Shown here: piece by piece, positions 1 through 6,640 of the stretch
How positions within the stretch are numbered: the stretch's first letter is position 1
Layout of the letters: the number at the start of each line of letters is the position of its first letter
Origin: Oscillospiraceae bacterium
GTDB lineage: Bacteria > Bacillota_A > Clostridia > Oscillospirales > Oscillospiraceae
Length of the DNA: 18,860 bases
NCBI GenBank assembly: GCA_021771675.1
Contig: JAETOP010000075.1
Coordinates: 1 to 18,860, forward strand
Reading direction: 5' to 3'
Translations under genes and position numbers: made by a program
The notes under the pieces: model-generated
What the model was told of the DNA's origin: nothing
Database searches by the model: none
Seen by the model: only the letters and a program-made list of their open reading frames with translations

Positions 1-147
1 CGCAATACGGCGTTATCGTCACTTGCCATACATACAGATAGGCTTGCGTTCCTCTGCCTTGTCTTGCGCCAATATCCCTACGCTGCTGATTAAATCTTTT
101 TATCAAGAATTAGTATGATTTCACAATATCATTGAAATACGTTTACT
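1..147. other. Unassigned sequence at window edge
   Basis: I see no supported gene here. Plus frame 1 is open from the window edge to a TAA near position 93 (about 30 codons) and could be the tail of a gene lying outside the window, but its translation is not recognisable. The part next to the glycosyltransferase gene is AT-rich and carries no clear terminator hairpin. Confidence 0.3.
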
Positions 148-1050
148 TCACCAGGTTTCCTTGATGAACGCCGCATCATCCGGGGAGATTTCCTCCAAAG
201 CAACAATCTCCCTCCCAGAATCCTTTTCCGTCAGGATTTTCTGCTTCACCTGATTGGGGAACATGATGGTGGTCATCCGGCCCAGGTATCTGGCCCACAT
301 GGAAAAAGAGGAACCGGAGGCAACCAGTATCTTCGCTCTGGAAAGAGCGAGAATATCCGCAATAGAGCTTCCAAAGCACACCCGCTCCACATTTCCCAAA
401 TCCAGCAGCGGCTGTAGCTCCTCATCTTTTCCATCTGAAAAAACAATCATCTTTGTCTTCTCTCCCAGAATGGAACGGAGGCTCTTTGCCATTGCCACAT
501 ACCATTCGATTGGAATGACACTGTTATGCTTGCCCTGCTTCACCTCTTCCCAGGAGACTCTGGTGAAATCGCCCAGCCGAATGTGCATACAAACGCCCTG
601 GGTACCGTCAAACTCCAAAGCGCTCCGGTACTTAGAATTCAGATTGGCAACCAGATTGTCATAGATGAACCGATGCTCCTCCATGAGCTTTTCAAAGCAG
701 TTATCCATACCGGTAAACTCAACCACGCATCCGGAAGCGTCCCCTCCCTCCAGGAGCTCCTTTTCCGAAATGTGCTTTCTGGTCAGCAGAAGCCATGCCT
801 TCTGAAACCCGTCAATATAATCAGATCGGTTTACAAACAGATCGTTGTAAAATCGCTTATCCAAATCCCTATGAATAATCGGCCCAGCCTTTACATTGAA
901 CCAGGTTGGCCAGATGATTTGAGTATCTGCATGATCTCTTTGATAAACCAATGCCCGGACATAGGGAAAAAGAATATTCCCCAGTCCAGCTCCCCCTATG
1001 CGCATAAACATCAGGTCAATATCGGACAGCTTTGGATACAGATAAATCAC
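148..1050 (-). CDS. GT11-like glycosyltransferase (alpha-1,2-fucosyltransferase-like)
   Basis: The 300-aa product resembles glycosyltransferase family 11, which usually moves fucose from GDP-fucose onto surface glycans in the cytoplasm. Visible motifs are a glycine-rich GGAGLGNILFP at residues 19-29 (family form GGLGNQ.FQY), HIRLGDF at 156-162 (family form HxRRGDY, here with Leu for the second Arg), FSDG at 204-207, and ADILALSRAK followed by SSFSMWA at 231-253, like the GT11 C-terminal signature. No signal peptide is seen. The start is GTG, chosen because AGGAGG lies 9 nt upstream. It is a single gene downstream of the tRNA-Val terminator, with no clear promoter of its own. It looks more AT-rich than most protein genes here and is not next to other glycan genes, which hints at transfer. 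Sugar and acceptor specificity are unknown. Confidence 0.6.
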   Translation of the reverse strand: MIYLYPKLSDIDLMFMRIGGAGLGNILFPYVRALVYQRDHADTQIIWPTWFNVKAGPIIHRDLDKRFYNDLFVNRSDYIDGFQKAWLLLTRKHISEKELLEGGDASGCVVEFTGMDNCFEKLMEEHRFIYDNLVANLNSKYRSALEFDGTQGVCMHIRLGDFTRVSWEEVKQGKHNSVIPIEWYVAMAKSLRSILGEKTKMIVFSDGKDEELQPLLDLGNVERVCFGSSIADILALSRAKILVASGSSFSMWARYLGRMTTIMFPNQVKQKILTEKDSGREIVALEEISPDDAAFIKETW

Positions 1051-1059
1051 AATTCTCTA

Positions 1060-1065
1060 CCTCCT
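1060..1065 (-). promoter_or_regulatory. Ribosome binding site fixing a GTG start
   Basis: AGGAGG on the minus strand lies 9 nt before the GTG at 1050 and supports this codon as the start of the glycosyltransferase. Confidence 0.7.
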
Positions 1066-1114
1066 AATCATTGGGGAATCACCAGAAAGCCTCCCAACAG
1101 CCGCATATCTCAAA

Positions 1115-1149
1115 GAAAAACCGGGTCCATTCTTGCGAATGAGCCCGGC
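1115..1149 (-). terminator. Intrinsic terminator of the tRNA-Val pair
   Basis: On the minus strand a 12-position stem (CCGGG pairing with CCCGG, plus a lower-quality inner part with one mismatch and one G-T) encloses a GCAA loop and is followed by TTTTTCTTT. It lies directly downstream of the tRNA-Val genes. Confidence 0.8.
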
Positions 1150-1157
1150 TGCTGATG

Positions 1158-1233
1158 TGGTGGACGATAACGGACTCGAACCGCTGACCCTGCGCACGTC
1201 AAGCGCATGCTCTACCAGCTGAGCTAATCGTCC
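1158..1233 (-). tRNA. tRNA-Val (anticodon GAC), copy 2 in transcript order
   Basis: A full cloverleaf can be folded: acceptor GGACGAT with ATCGTCC, D arm GCTC/GAGC, anticodon stem TGCGC/GCGCA with loop TTGACGT (anticodon GAC, reading GUC valine codons), T arm with TTCGAGT, discriminator A and an encoded CCA end. It is 76 nt long and identical in sequence to the copy 25 nt upstream, so the pair is a recent or homogenised tandem duplication. Confidence 0.95.
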
Positions 1234-1258
1234 GAATGAGAACCAATACCTGGAAAAA

Positions 1259-1334
1259 TGGTGGACGATAACGGACTCGAACCGCTGACCCTGCGCACGT
1301 CAAGCGCATGCTCTACCAGCTGAGCTAATCGTCC
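1259..1334 (-). tRNA. tRNA-Val (anticodon GAC), promoter-proximal copy
   Basis: Same 76-nt cloverleaf as its neighbour, including loop TTGACGT and encoded CCA. A consensus promoter lies about 30 nt upstream and a terminator follows the second copy, so both tRNAs should come from one short transcript. Confidence 0.95.
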
Positions 1335-1363
1335 AAAACCACATTGGCCTCAATGACATAGGA

Positions 1364-1392
1364 ATTATACTGTATTCCTCAAAATTTGTCAA
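1364..1392 (-). promoter_or_regulatory. Sigma-A promoter of the tRNA-Val pair
   Basis: The minus strand reads TTGACA, a 17-nt spacer, then TATAAT: a perfect match to the consensus, 30 nt before the first tRNA-Val. The strength fits a stable RNA unit. Confidence 0.88.
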
Positions 1393-1522
1393 GTACCAAT
1401 TTCATTCCACCTGTGAATATGTCCTCCCATCATCCCTCTCGCCCCTGGTTATCCCTTTCCCGCCAGCAGGTAGCTTTGGAGCTTTCTATCTTCAGGGTCT
1501 GCACACACTGGATGCTTCAAGG

Positions 1523-1557
1523 AAAACCGCCGTTTTCGTGGTGAAAACGGCGGTTTT
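1523..1557 (-). terminator. Intrinsic terminator of tRNA-Thr
   Basis: A perfect 15-bp inverted repeat (AAAACCGCCGTTTTC and its complement) surrounds a 5-nt loop and gives a GC core flanked by A and T runs. It begins 2 nt beyond the tRNA-Thr end and could work in both directions. Confidence 0.8.
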
Positions 1558-1559
1558 AA

Positions 1560-1635
1560 TGGAGCTAGTGACCTGACTCGAACAGGCGACCTTCTCATTA
1601 CGAGTGAGATGCACTACCGACTGTGCTACACTAGC
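1560..1635 (-). tRNA. tRNA-Thr (anticodon CGT)
   Basis: The cloverleaf has acceptor GCTAGTG/CACTAGC, D arm GCAC/GTGC, anticodon stem TCTCA/TGAGA with loop CTCGTAA (anticodon CGT, reading ACG threonine codons), T arm CCTG/CAGG with TTCGAGT, discriminator T and encoded CCA. It has its own promoter and terminator. Confidence 0.95.
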
Positions 1636-1654
1636 ATTCTCTCAATGCCATATG

Positions 1655-1683
1655 ATTATACCGGCAAATGGGAGAAAAGTCAA
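1655..1683 (-). promoter_or_regulatory. Sigma-A promoter of tRNA-Thr
   Basis: TTGACT, 17-nt spacer, TATAAT on the minus strand, about 20 nt before the tRNA-Thr gene. The -35 box sits just past the end of the uracil-DNA glycosylase gene. Confidence 0.85.
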
Positions 1684-1690
1684 TCCTTTT

Positions 1691-2254
1691 TTATGAACGC
1701 AAGCCCAGTTCTCTGAGTTTTTCACGAATGGAAAGCAGATCGTCGAAGGTTTCGGGGCGCTTGCCAGGGTCACGGAGGAGTGCGGAAGGGTGATAGATGG
1801 CGGTAAACCAAACGCCGTTTCGCTGAACCCACTGGCCATGGCTTCGGGTGATGCGATAGTTTGGGTCGATCAATCGCAGGGCGGCGATACGGCCCAGGCA
1901 GACCACAACCTTCGGTTGAATCAAAGCAAACTGATTGCGAAGGTAATCGATGCAGGCCTCCTGCTCCGGCTCCTGAGGGTCCCGGTTGCGGGGCGGACGG
2001 CACTTGACAATGTTGGCAATATAACAATTGGTACGGTCAACGTCAATGATGGACAGCATATCATCCAGCAGCTGCCCGGCAGGGCCCACGAAGGGCTCCC
2101 CCTTCAGATCCTCCTGTTCGCCGGGGCCTTCTCCCACAAACATCAGGTCGGCCCCCCGATCCCCCACCCCGAAAACCACATTGTGCCTGGTTTCACAAAG
2201 AGGGCACGCGGTACAGCTCTGGCATTTTTCTTCCAGCTCCTGCCAGCTCAGCAT
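1691..2254 (-). CDS. Family 4 uracil-DNA glycosylase (Fe-S)
   Basis: The 187-aa product is a type 4 uracil-DNA glycosylase, which removes uracil arising from cytosine deamination and starts base excision repair in the cytoplasm. The expected 4Fe-4S cysteines are visible at C14, C17, C85 and C101. Active-site motif GEGPGEQED is at 41-49, and the HPSALLR motif with the conserved His is at 155-161. Length is normal for the family. The ATG shares one base with the stop of the upstream carboxypeptidase-like gene (TGATG), and a GGGGAGG stretch lies upstream of it, so the two are probably co-transcribed and translationally coupled. Pairing a repair enzyme with a cell-wall enzyme homologue has no obvious functional reason. 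The assignment is secure; substrate preference cannot be read from sequence. Confidence 0.9.
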   Translation of the reverse strand: MLSWQELEEKCQSCTACPLCETRHNVVFGVGDRGADLMFVGEGPGEQEDLKGEPFVGPAGQLLDDMLSIIDVDRTNCYIANIVKCRPPRNRDPQEPEQEACIDYLRNQFALIQPKVVVCLGRIAALRLIDPNYRITRSHGQWVQRNGVWFTAIYHPSALLRDPGKRPETFDDLLSIREKLRELGLRS

Positions 2255-3735
2255 CAGTAACTCCGCCTCCCCTGTTTGCCTCTGCGGCGGCGAGTTTTGG
2301 CACGGCGGCGGGCACGCAGATACGAATTGATTGCCAGGTACCCTACGGTGGGCACCAGAACCACCAGGCAGATAATCAGCGCATACCGGGAAAGCCGGGA
2401 TTCGGAACCGCTCCTGTCCGCGCCGCCCAGCACCGACAGGCCGGATTGAGAAGTGGCCCGCACATCGTTCATGGCATAGAGCTCCGCCTCATGAAGGCAG
2501 GTATTGCGATACCACACCTCCACTGTGGCCACCATATCTCCTTTGCTGATGGGGGCGGTAAGGCCCTTATCATGATATTCCATAATTAAATTGCCCATCT
2601 GCACATCGGCAGGGAGCACGCTGTCCAAATCCAGGTGGGGCTCCGCCACCACATTGCTCTCCCCTCCGGAGACATTAAACTGCTTTAACGCCTGTCCATT
2701 ATAGATAATCCGATTGGACTTAAAGGTATTAAACACAAAATTCATCAGGCTTTGGGCTTCTTCAAAATTACCATAGACCTTGACCTGCCAGTTGTTATCG
2801 TAGAACTGACGGGTGCAGCCCATCACCACAAAAACCATGTCCATATTCCGGTATTCCGCAGTAACCGCAATATTGGCGCCAATGGAGTTTTCGTATGCCT
2901 GCATACCACCGGTAGCCCGATTATCATAGAATTTCTGAATGTTTTTGCTGTCCACAAAATAGTTTTCGGACTCAAATTTCCGTTCTTCGGAGGTGTTGGT
3001 AGCCGGGATGGTATAGGAAATTTCAGAAAGCAGATTGCGGAGCTTCTCGCTTTTGGTGGCCTCCGCAACAATTCGGGCCATATCCCGGGCAGTGGTATAT
3101 TGACTGGAATTGTTCAGGCCATGGGCATTGACAAAAACGGTATTGGTACAGCCCATCTGACGAACCCGGCTGTTCATCATGGAAACAAAGGCCTCCTGAT
3201 TTCCGGCAATATGCTCGGCTAGAACTACGGCAGAGTCATTGGCGCCCCGCATAATCATACTGTGCGTCAGGTCGTTTACCGTCAGCTGCTCCCCTTCCTT
3301 CAGGTAGATGTTGCGGGAACCGGCCACGCTGCGAATAGTGAGGCTGTTGACGGTGACAATATCCTCGGGCTCACAGTATTCAATGGCCAGCAGTGCCGTT
3401 ACAATTTTGGTTAGGCCGCCGGGGGCAATCTTCAAATCCGGGTTGTAGGAATAAACCACCGTGCCGGTGTTTCGCTCAAAGGCAAAGGCCGCCTGAGCGG
3501 TATCCAATCGGCGATCCGATCCTCCCAGGGGGACGAAGCCGTCGATGGTGCGGCACCCGTTGAGGACGCATACGCTGCCGAAGGCCAAGTCTGAATGGGC
3601 CGAGGGGCCGTCGGTGACGATATACTGGGTTTCTTCCTGGGTTCCCTCCGGCTGCTCCGCCAGAGCGGCGGGGATCAGACAGGAAACTGCCGCCAGCAGG
3701 GCGGCCAGGCGAATAAGAATGGAATGTTTTTTCAT
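2254..3735 (-). CDS. D-Ala-D-Ala carboxypeptidase-like protein (S11), probably inactive
   Basis: The 493-aa product has a signal peptide (about residues 1-26, ending in ALA), an S11/PBP5-like peptidase domain (about 70-310), a PBP5 C-terminal beta domain (about 340-425), a transmembrane helix (about 451-470) and a very basic cytoplasmic tail rich in Arg and Lys. The fold signatures are clear, for example NAHGLNNSSQYTTARDMA at 203-220. The catalytic residues are not present: SxxK reads GLTK at 107-110, SxN reads GAN at 164-166, and KTG reads ATG at 274-276. Family knowledge says the first Ser is the acyl-enzyme nucleophile, so activity is unlikely. A wall-binding, scaffolding or sensing role is inferred. 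The reading frame is intact. The start is supported by GAGGGAG before the ATG. It is the first gene of a unit with the uracil-DNA glycosylase. Confidence 0.85.
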   Translation of the reverse strand: MKKHSILIRLAALLAAVSCLIPAALAEQPEGTQEETQYIVTDGPSAHSDLAFGSVCVLNGCRTIDGFVPLGGSDRRLDTAQAAFAFERNTGTVVYSYNPDLKIAPGGLTKIVTALLAIEYCEPEDIVTVNSLTIRSVAGSRNIYLKEGEQLTVNDLTHSMIMRGANDSAVVLAEHIAGNQEAFVSMMNSRVRQMGCTNTVFVNAHGLNNSSQYTTARDMARIVAEATKSEKLRNLLSEISYTIPATNTSEERKFESENYFVDSKNIQKFYDNRATGGMQAYENSIGANIAVTAEYRNMDMVFVVMGCTRQFYDNNWQVKVYGNFEEAQSLMNFVFNTFKSNRIIYNGQALKQFNVSGGESNVVAEPHLDLDSVLPADVQMGNLIMEYHDKGLTAPISKGDMVATVEVWYRNTCLHEAELYAMNDVRATSQSGLSVLGGADRSGSESRLSRYALIICLVVLVPTVGYLAINSYLRARRRAKTRRRRGKQGRRSY

Positions 3736-3764
3736 AATTCTCCCTCATAATTTTCCCCTCAGAC

Positions 3765-3793
3765 TTGCCCAGGGGAGAAAAATCGTATATAAT
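3765..3793 (+). promoter_or_regulatory. Possible promoter for exoA
   Basis: TTGCCC, 17-nt spacer, TATAAT on the plus strand, about 160 nt before exoA. The -10 is perfect and the -35 is partial. A small hairpin (GGACT, GAC loop, AGTCC) followed by TTTT sits at 3803-3819, near the expected start of this transcript. Confidence 0.45.
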
Positions 3794-3896
3794 GACTCGT
3801 GGGGACTGACAGTCCTTTTGGAACCGCCTTGGAAAGCAGCACCTTCCGGTCAGCAGTGATCCCCGTAAAAATTGGAATTGAAATAGATTATTTGTT

Positions 3897-3925
3897 ATTA
3901 TACCAGCTTTTTCCCTTCCAGTCAA
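3897..3925 (-). promoter_or_regulatory. Sigma-A promoter of the carboxypeptidase-like gene
   Basis: TTGACT, 17-nt spacer, TATAAT on the minus strand. It gives a leader of about 155 nt before the gene at 3735, and lies only about 25 nt from the exoA start. Confidence 0.78.
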
Positions 3926-3937
3926 TGAATATAAAGT

Positions 3938-3942
3938 GGAGG
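3938..3942 (+). promoter_or_regulatory. Ribosome binding site deciding the exoA start
   Basis: GGAGG lies 8 nt before the ATG at 3951. An in-frame GTG at 3936 overlaps this site and so is not a plausible start. Confidence 0.8.
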
Positions 3943-3950
3943 AAACAGAG

Positions 3951-4718
3951 ATGAAATTGATTTCTTGGAACGTAAACGGTCTGCGGGCCTGCCTTGGGAA
4001 GGGCTTTCAGGACTTCTTTGACCAGTCCAATGCGGACTTTTTCTGCTTGCAGGAGACGAAGCTCTCCGATGGGCAGCTCTCCCTCCCCCTGCCCGGCTAC
4101 CACGCCTACTGGAACTACGCCGAGAAAAAGGGCTATTCCGGCACCGCCGTCTTCGCCAGGGAGGAACCCCTCCGGGTCACCTACGGCGTGGGGGTACCGG
4201 AGCTGGATACCGAAGGGCGGCTGATTACATTGGAATATCCAGACTTTTACCTTGTCACCTGCTATACCCCCAACGCTCAGCGGGAGCTGGCAAGAATCGA
4301 CCATCGGATGAGATGGGATGAAGCCTTCCGAGTCTACATCTCCGGGCTGGATGAAAAGAAGCCGGTGGTCATCTGCGGCGACCTGAATGTTGCTCACAAG
4401 GAGATTGATTTGAAGAATCCCGCCTCCAACCGGGGCAATGCCGGCTTCTCCGACCAGGAGCGGGAGAGCTTCCAGAAAACCCTGGACCTGGGCTTTACGG
4501 ATTCCTTCCGACATCTCTATCCCGATATCACCGGCGCCTACAGCTGGTGGAGCTACATGTTCCACGCAAGGGAAAAGAACGCTGGCTGGCGAATCGACTA
4601 TTTTCTGGTGTCCAACCGGATTGCCCCCCGGATTCGGGAGGCGTCCATTCGCTCGGAGATTTTCGGCTCCGATCACTGCCCGGTGGAGCTGGTGCTGGAT
4701 TTTTCCATGCTCCAGTAG
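3951..4718 (+). CDS. exoA: Exodeoxyribonuclease III (AP endonuclease)
   Basis: The 255-aa protein belongs to the ExoIII/Xth/APE1 family, a Mg-dependent enzyme that cuts DNA at abasic sites and trims 3' ends during base excision repair. Family motifs are in order: SWNVNG at 5-10 (Asn7), LQETK at 33-37 (metal-binding Glu35), CYTPNA with Tyr105, GDLNVAHKEID at 143-153 (Asp144, Asn146), WRIDYFL at 213-219, and GSDHCP at 239-244 (Asp241-His242). It is full length. The ATG is chosen because of the upstream GGAGG. It is divergent from the unit that contains a uracil-DNA glycosylase; the two enzymes act in succession in the same repair pathway, so the proximity may be meaningful. No canonical terminator follows, only the 14-nt palindrome GTAGAATATTCTAC overlapping the stop. 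Confidence 0.93.
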   Translation: MKLISWNVNGLRACLGKGFQDFFDQSNADFFCLQETKLSDGQLSLPLPGYHAYWNYAEKKGYSGTAVFAREEPLRVTYGVGVPELDTEGRLITLEYPDFYLVTCYTPNAQRELARIDHRMRWDEAFRVYISGLDEKKPVVICGDLNVAHKEIDLKNPASNRGNAGFSDQERESFQKTLDLGFTDSFRHLYPDITGAYSWWSYMFHAREKNAGWRIDYFLVSNRIAPRIREASIRSEIFGSDHCPVELVLDFSMLQ

Positions 4719-5190
4719 AATATTCTACATTTGCACGATGTCGGGCGAATACCAGAAGTGTTCGTCCACCGCAATCCCTTTGCTTCAGTACCCCCTGCTA
4801 TTATGAAAAAAGATGGAGAATTGGATCGTACCTTTCCACATTGGATTGTACATTCATTTCGGTGCCTGCTGTACAGTCCCTCAGTCAGCTTCGCTGACAG
4901 CTCCCCTTACACAGGGCCTTTCTCAGAAGCCGTTACCTTCCACCATTCAACCCACTGCTCAGTGGCTATTACCTAGTCGGTGGAGTCATGACTCCGCCCT
5001 ACGCAAAATGCGCCGGGAAATTTTGGCCGCAGAAGCGTTACCGGGCGGGTTAGGGCAAAAACGACTATCTCTCAGCCCTATGCGAATTGTCTGCGGTGAC
5101 TCGCCCCATAAGCACATTGTAAAAAGCCCTCTTCCTCGCCTCCCGGGATTTTGTTGTATTTGCCGTTTTGTGGTTTTGGCGGCTCAAACC
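4719..5190. other. Gene-free gap between exoA and the pyr promoter
   Basis: The gap contains one copy of the dispersed hairpin-rich repeat (4829-4965), then about 225 nt in which I see no gene, tRNA or IS end. Short open frames here lack ribosome binding sites and run through the repeat. The stretch around 5010-5060 resembles the distal part of the other repeat copies (GCGTTACCGGGCG) and may be diverged repeat sequence. Confidence 0.6.
4829..4965 (+). repeat. Dispersed intergenic repeat, copy A
   Basis: Positions 4829-4915 match 12729-12815 almost base for base at a constant offset of 7900, including an identical run across CAGTCCCTCAGTCAGC and the hairpin GTCAGC-TTC-GCTGAC. The copy continues less well through TCAGAAGCCGTTACC and CACCATTCAACCCACTGC, which is shared with the minus-strand copy at 12441-12616. 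It encodes nothing. Confidence 0.85.
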
Positions 5191-5193
5191 TGC

Positions 5194-5222
5194 TTGACAC
5201 CGAACCGGCTCCATGGTATAAT
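5194..5222 (+). promoter_or_regulatory. Sigma-A promoter of the pyr cluster
   Basis: A perfect TTGACA, 17-nt spacer, TATAAT promoter lies about 100 nt before pyrC. Transcription should begin near 5229, only about 30 nt before a terminator stem, so control probably acts after initiation. Confidence 0.88.
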
Positions 5223-5228
5223 CCGATG

Positions 5229-5318
5229 AAATGCGGCGCTTTTCAGCGTGTCAGCTGAGTCCTGCCCCATTCCGGCAGGACTTTTTTCCAAACATTCCAA
5301 AACCGAAAGGAGACTGTT
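5229..5318 (+). promoter_or_regulatory. pyrC leader with candidate attenuation control
   Basis: The leader holds the terminator at 5258-5287 and then a strong site AAAGGAG 6 nt before the pyrC ATG. A very early ATG at 5231 opens a frame that reads through the terminator and ends at 5422 inside pyrC; another ATG at 5226 gives a 10-codon frame ending exactly where the stem starts. I do not find the PyrR-binding consensus (AGTCC..GAGAGGYT type) in it. A role for either leader frame is inference. Confidence 0.5.
5258..5287 (+). terminator. Intrinsic terminator in the pyrC leader (attenuator)
   Basis: A perfect 9-bp stem, AGTCCTGCC with GGCAGGACT, encloses a 7-nt loop and is followed by six T. 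It lies between a consensus promoter and pyrC, the usual position of an attenuator in pyrimidine operons. Confidence 0.82.
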
Positions 5319-6536
5319 ATGACAGAACGTATCAAGGCAAAGGTGATTTTCCCTTCCCTGGATGCTTCTTTCACTCAGGGCCTTGTTTCCTTTTTGTGCG
5401 GCGGCGAGCTTGGTGCTTTTAATTCTCCAAGGTTCGCCGTTTTTCCCGGTTTCTGTGACGTGCATGTGCATTTCAGAGAGCCGGGATTTTCTTATAAGGA
5501 GACCATCGCCACCGGCAGCCGTGCGGCGGCACGGGGGGGCTACACCGACGTGTGCACCATGCCCAACCTGAATCCCGTACCGGACTCTCTGGAGCATCTG
5601 CGCCGTCAGCAGGAGCTGATTAACCGGGATGCCTGCATCCATGTTCACCCCTACGGCGCCATCACTCTGGGCCAGCAGGGAGATAAGCTTGCCGACCTGG
5701 CCGGTATGGCAAGCAGCTGCATCGCCTTTTCCGACGACGGACGGGGTGTGCAGAGTGATTCGCTGATGCGCCAGGCCATGATGGAGGCCAAAAATCTAAA
5801 CAAGATGATCGTAGCCCACTGCGAGGTAAACGAGCTGCTTCGGGGCGGCTACATCCATGACGGAGCCTACGCAAGGCAGCATGGCCACAAAGGCATCTGC
5901 TCCGAAAGCGAATGGATGCAGATTGCCCGGGATTTGGAGCTGGTGAAGCAGACCGGCTGCGCCTATCACGTATGCCACATCTCCACCAAGGAAAGCGTGG
6001 ACATCATCCGTCAGGCCAAGGCGGAGGGAGTCAACGTTACCTGTGAGACCGGCCCCCACTACCTGATTCTGGACGACAGCTGCCTCCGGGAGGACGGACG
6101 GTTCAAAATGAATCCGCCCCTTCGGAGCAAGGAGGATCGCCAGGCCCTGATTGCGGGGCTCTTGGACGGCACCATCGATATGATTGCCACCGACCACGCC
6201 CCCCACAGCGCCGAGGAAAAGAGCAAGGGGCTGCAAAAAAGCGCCTTTGGAATCGTGGGCATCGAGACCGCCTTTCCCCTGCTCTACACCTATCTGGTAA
6301 AGCCCGGGATTCTCAGCCTGGAGCGTCTGGTGGAGCTGCTGACGGTAAATCCCAGAAATCGCTTTGGCATCCAGACACAGGGGGACTTCACTGTTTGGGA
6401 CTTGGATACCATTTCCAAAATCACTCCCTCGGAGTTCCTCTCCATGGGAAAATCCACGCCCTTCACCGGCTGGGAGATCAGTGGAAAATGTATGGCCACC
6501 GTGTGTGACGGGAAGATCGTATACCAAGCAACATAA
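5319..6536 (+). CDS. pyrC: Dihydroorotase
   Basis: The 405-aa enzyme closes carbamoyl aspartate to dihydroorotate, the third step of UMP synthesis, in the cytoplasm. It belongs to the class I dihydroorotases of the amidohydrolase superfamily. Visible elements are the metal-binding DVHVHFREPG at 47-56 (His49, His51), FSDDG with Asp140 in the place of the bridging Asp, AHCE (His167), CHIS (His220), and TDHAPH at 291-296 with catalytic Asp292. The N-terminal part before the first metal motif is about ten residues shorter than I would expect for the family, but the start is firm because AAAGGAG lies 6 nt upstream. It is the first gene of the pyr cluster, behind a promoter and attenuator. Confidence 0.95.
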   Translation: MTERIKAKVIFPSLDASFTQGLVSFLCGGELGAFNSPRFAVFPGFCDVHVHFREPGFSYKETIATGSRAAARGGYTDVCTMPNLNPVPDSLEHLRRQQELINRDACIHVHPYGAITLGQQGDKLADLAGMASSCIAFSDDGRGVQSDSLMRQAMMEAKNLNKMIVAHCEVNELLRGGYIHDGAYARQHGHKGICSESEWMQIARDLELVKQTGCAYHVCHISTKESVDIIRQAKAEGVNVTCETGPHYLILDDSCLREDGRFKMNPPLRSKEDRQALIAGLLDGTIDMIATDHAPHSAEEKSKGLQKSAFGIVGIETAFPLLYTYLVKPGILSLERLVELLTVNPRNRFGIQTQGDFTVWDLDTISKITPSEFLSMGKSTPFTGWEISGKCMATVCDGKIVYQAT

Positions 6537-6539
6537 AAA

Positions 6540-6604
6540 ATATGAGACACAAGATATTCTTCGGACAGGAAATTTTTCCATATCATGTATCTCGTCTCTT
6601 ATAT
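6540..6604. repeat. Imperfect inverted repeat between pyrC and carB
   Basis: The left arm at 6540-6556 (ATATGAGACACAAGATA) pairs imperfectly with the right arm at 6588-6604 (TATCTCGTCTCTTATAT). The palindrome GGAAATTTTTCC lies between them at 6568-6579. It is much more AT-rich than the flanking genes, lacks a proper T tail and does not look like a terminator. RNA processing or a small insertion element are possible. Confidence 0.5.
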
Positions 6605-6640
6605 CTTCTATCTTATATCTAATTTGGGAGGACTGCAACC

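Noticed and set aside
3888..4676. Minus-strand frame opposite exoA
   Set aside because: The exoA frame has all catalytic motifs in order; the opposite frame has no domain and runs over the promoter region.
4715..4728. Palindrome GTAGAATATTCTAC as the exoA terminator
   Set aside because: AT-rich, has no loop and no T tract; not a convincing intrinsic terminator.
5226..5258. 10-codon leader peptide MKCGAFQRVS as a classical translated attenuator peptide
   Set aside because: Its ATG lies only 4 nt after the -10 box, probably upstream of the transcription start, and it has no ribosome binding site or pathway-related codon run.
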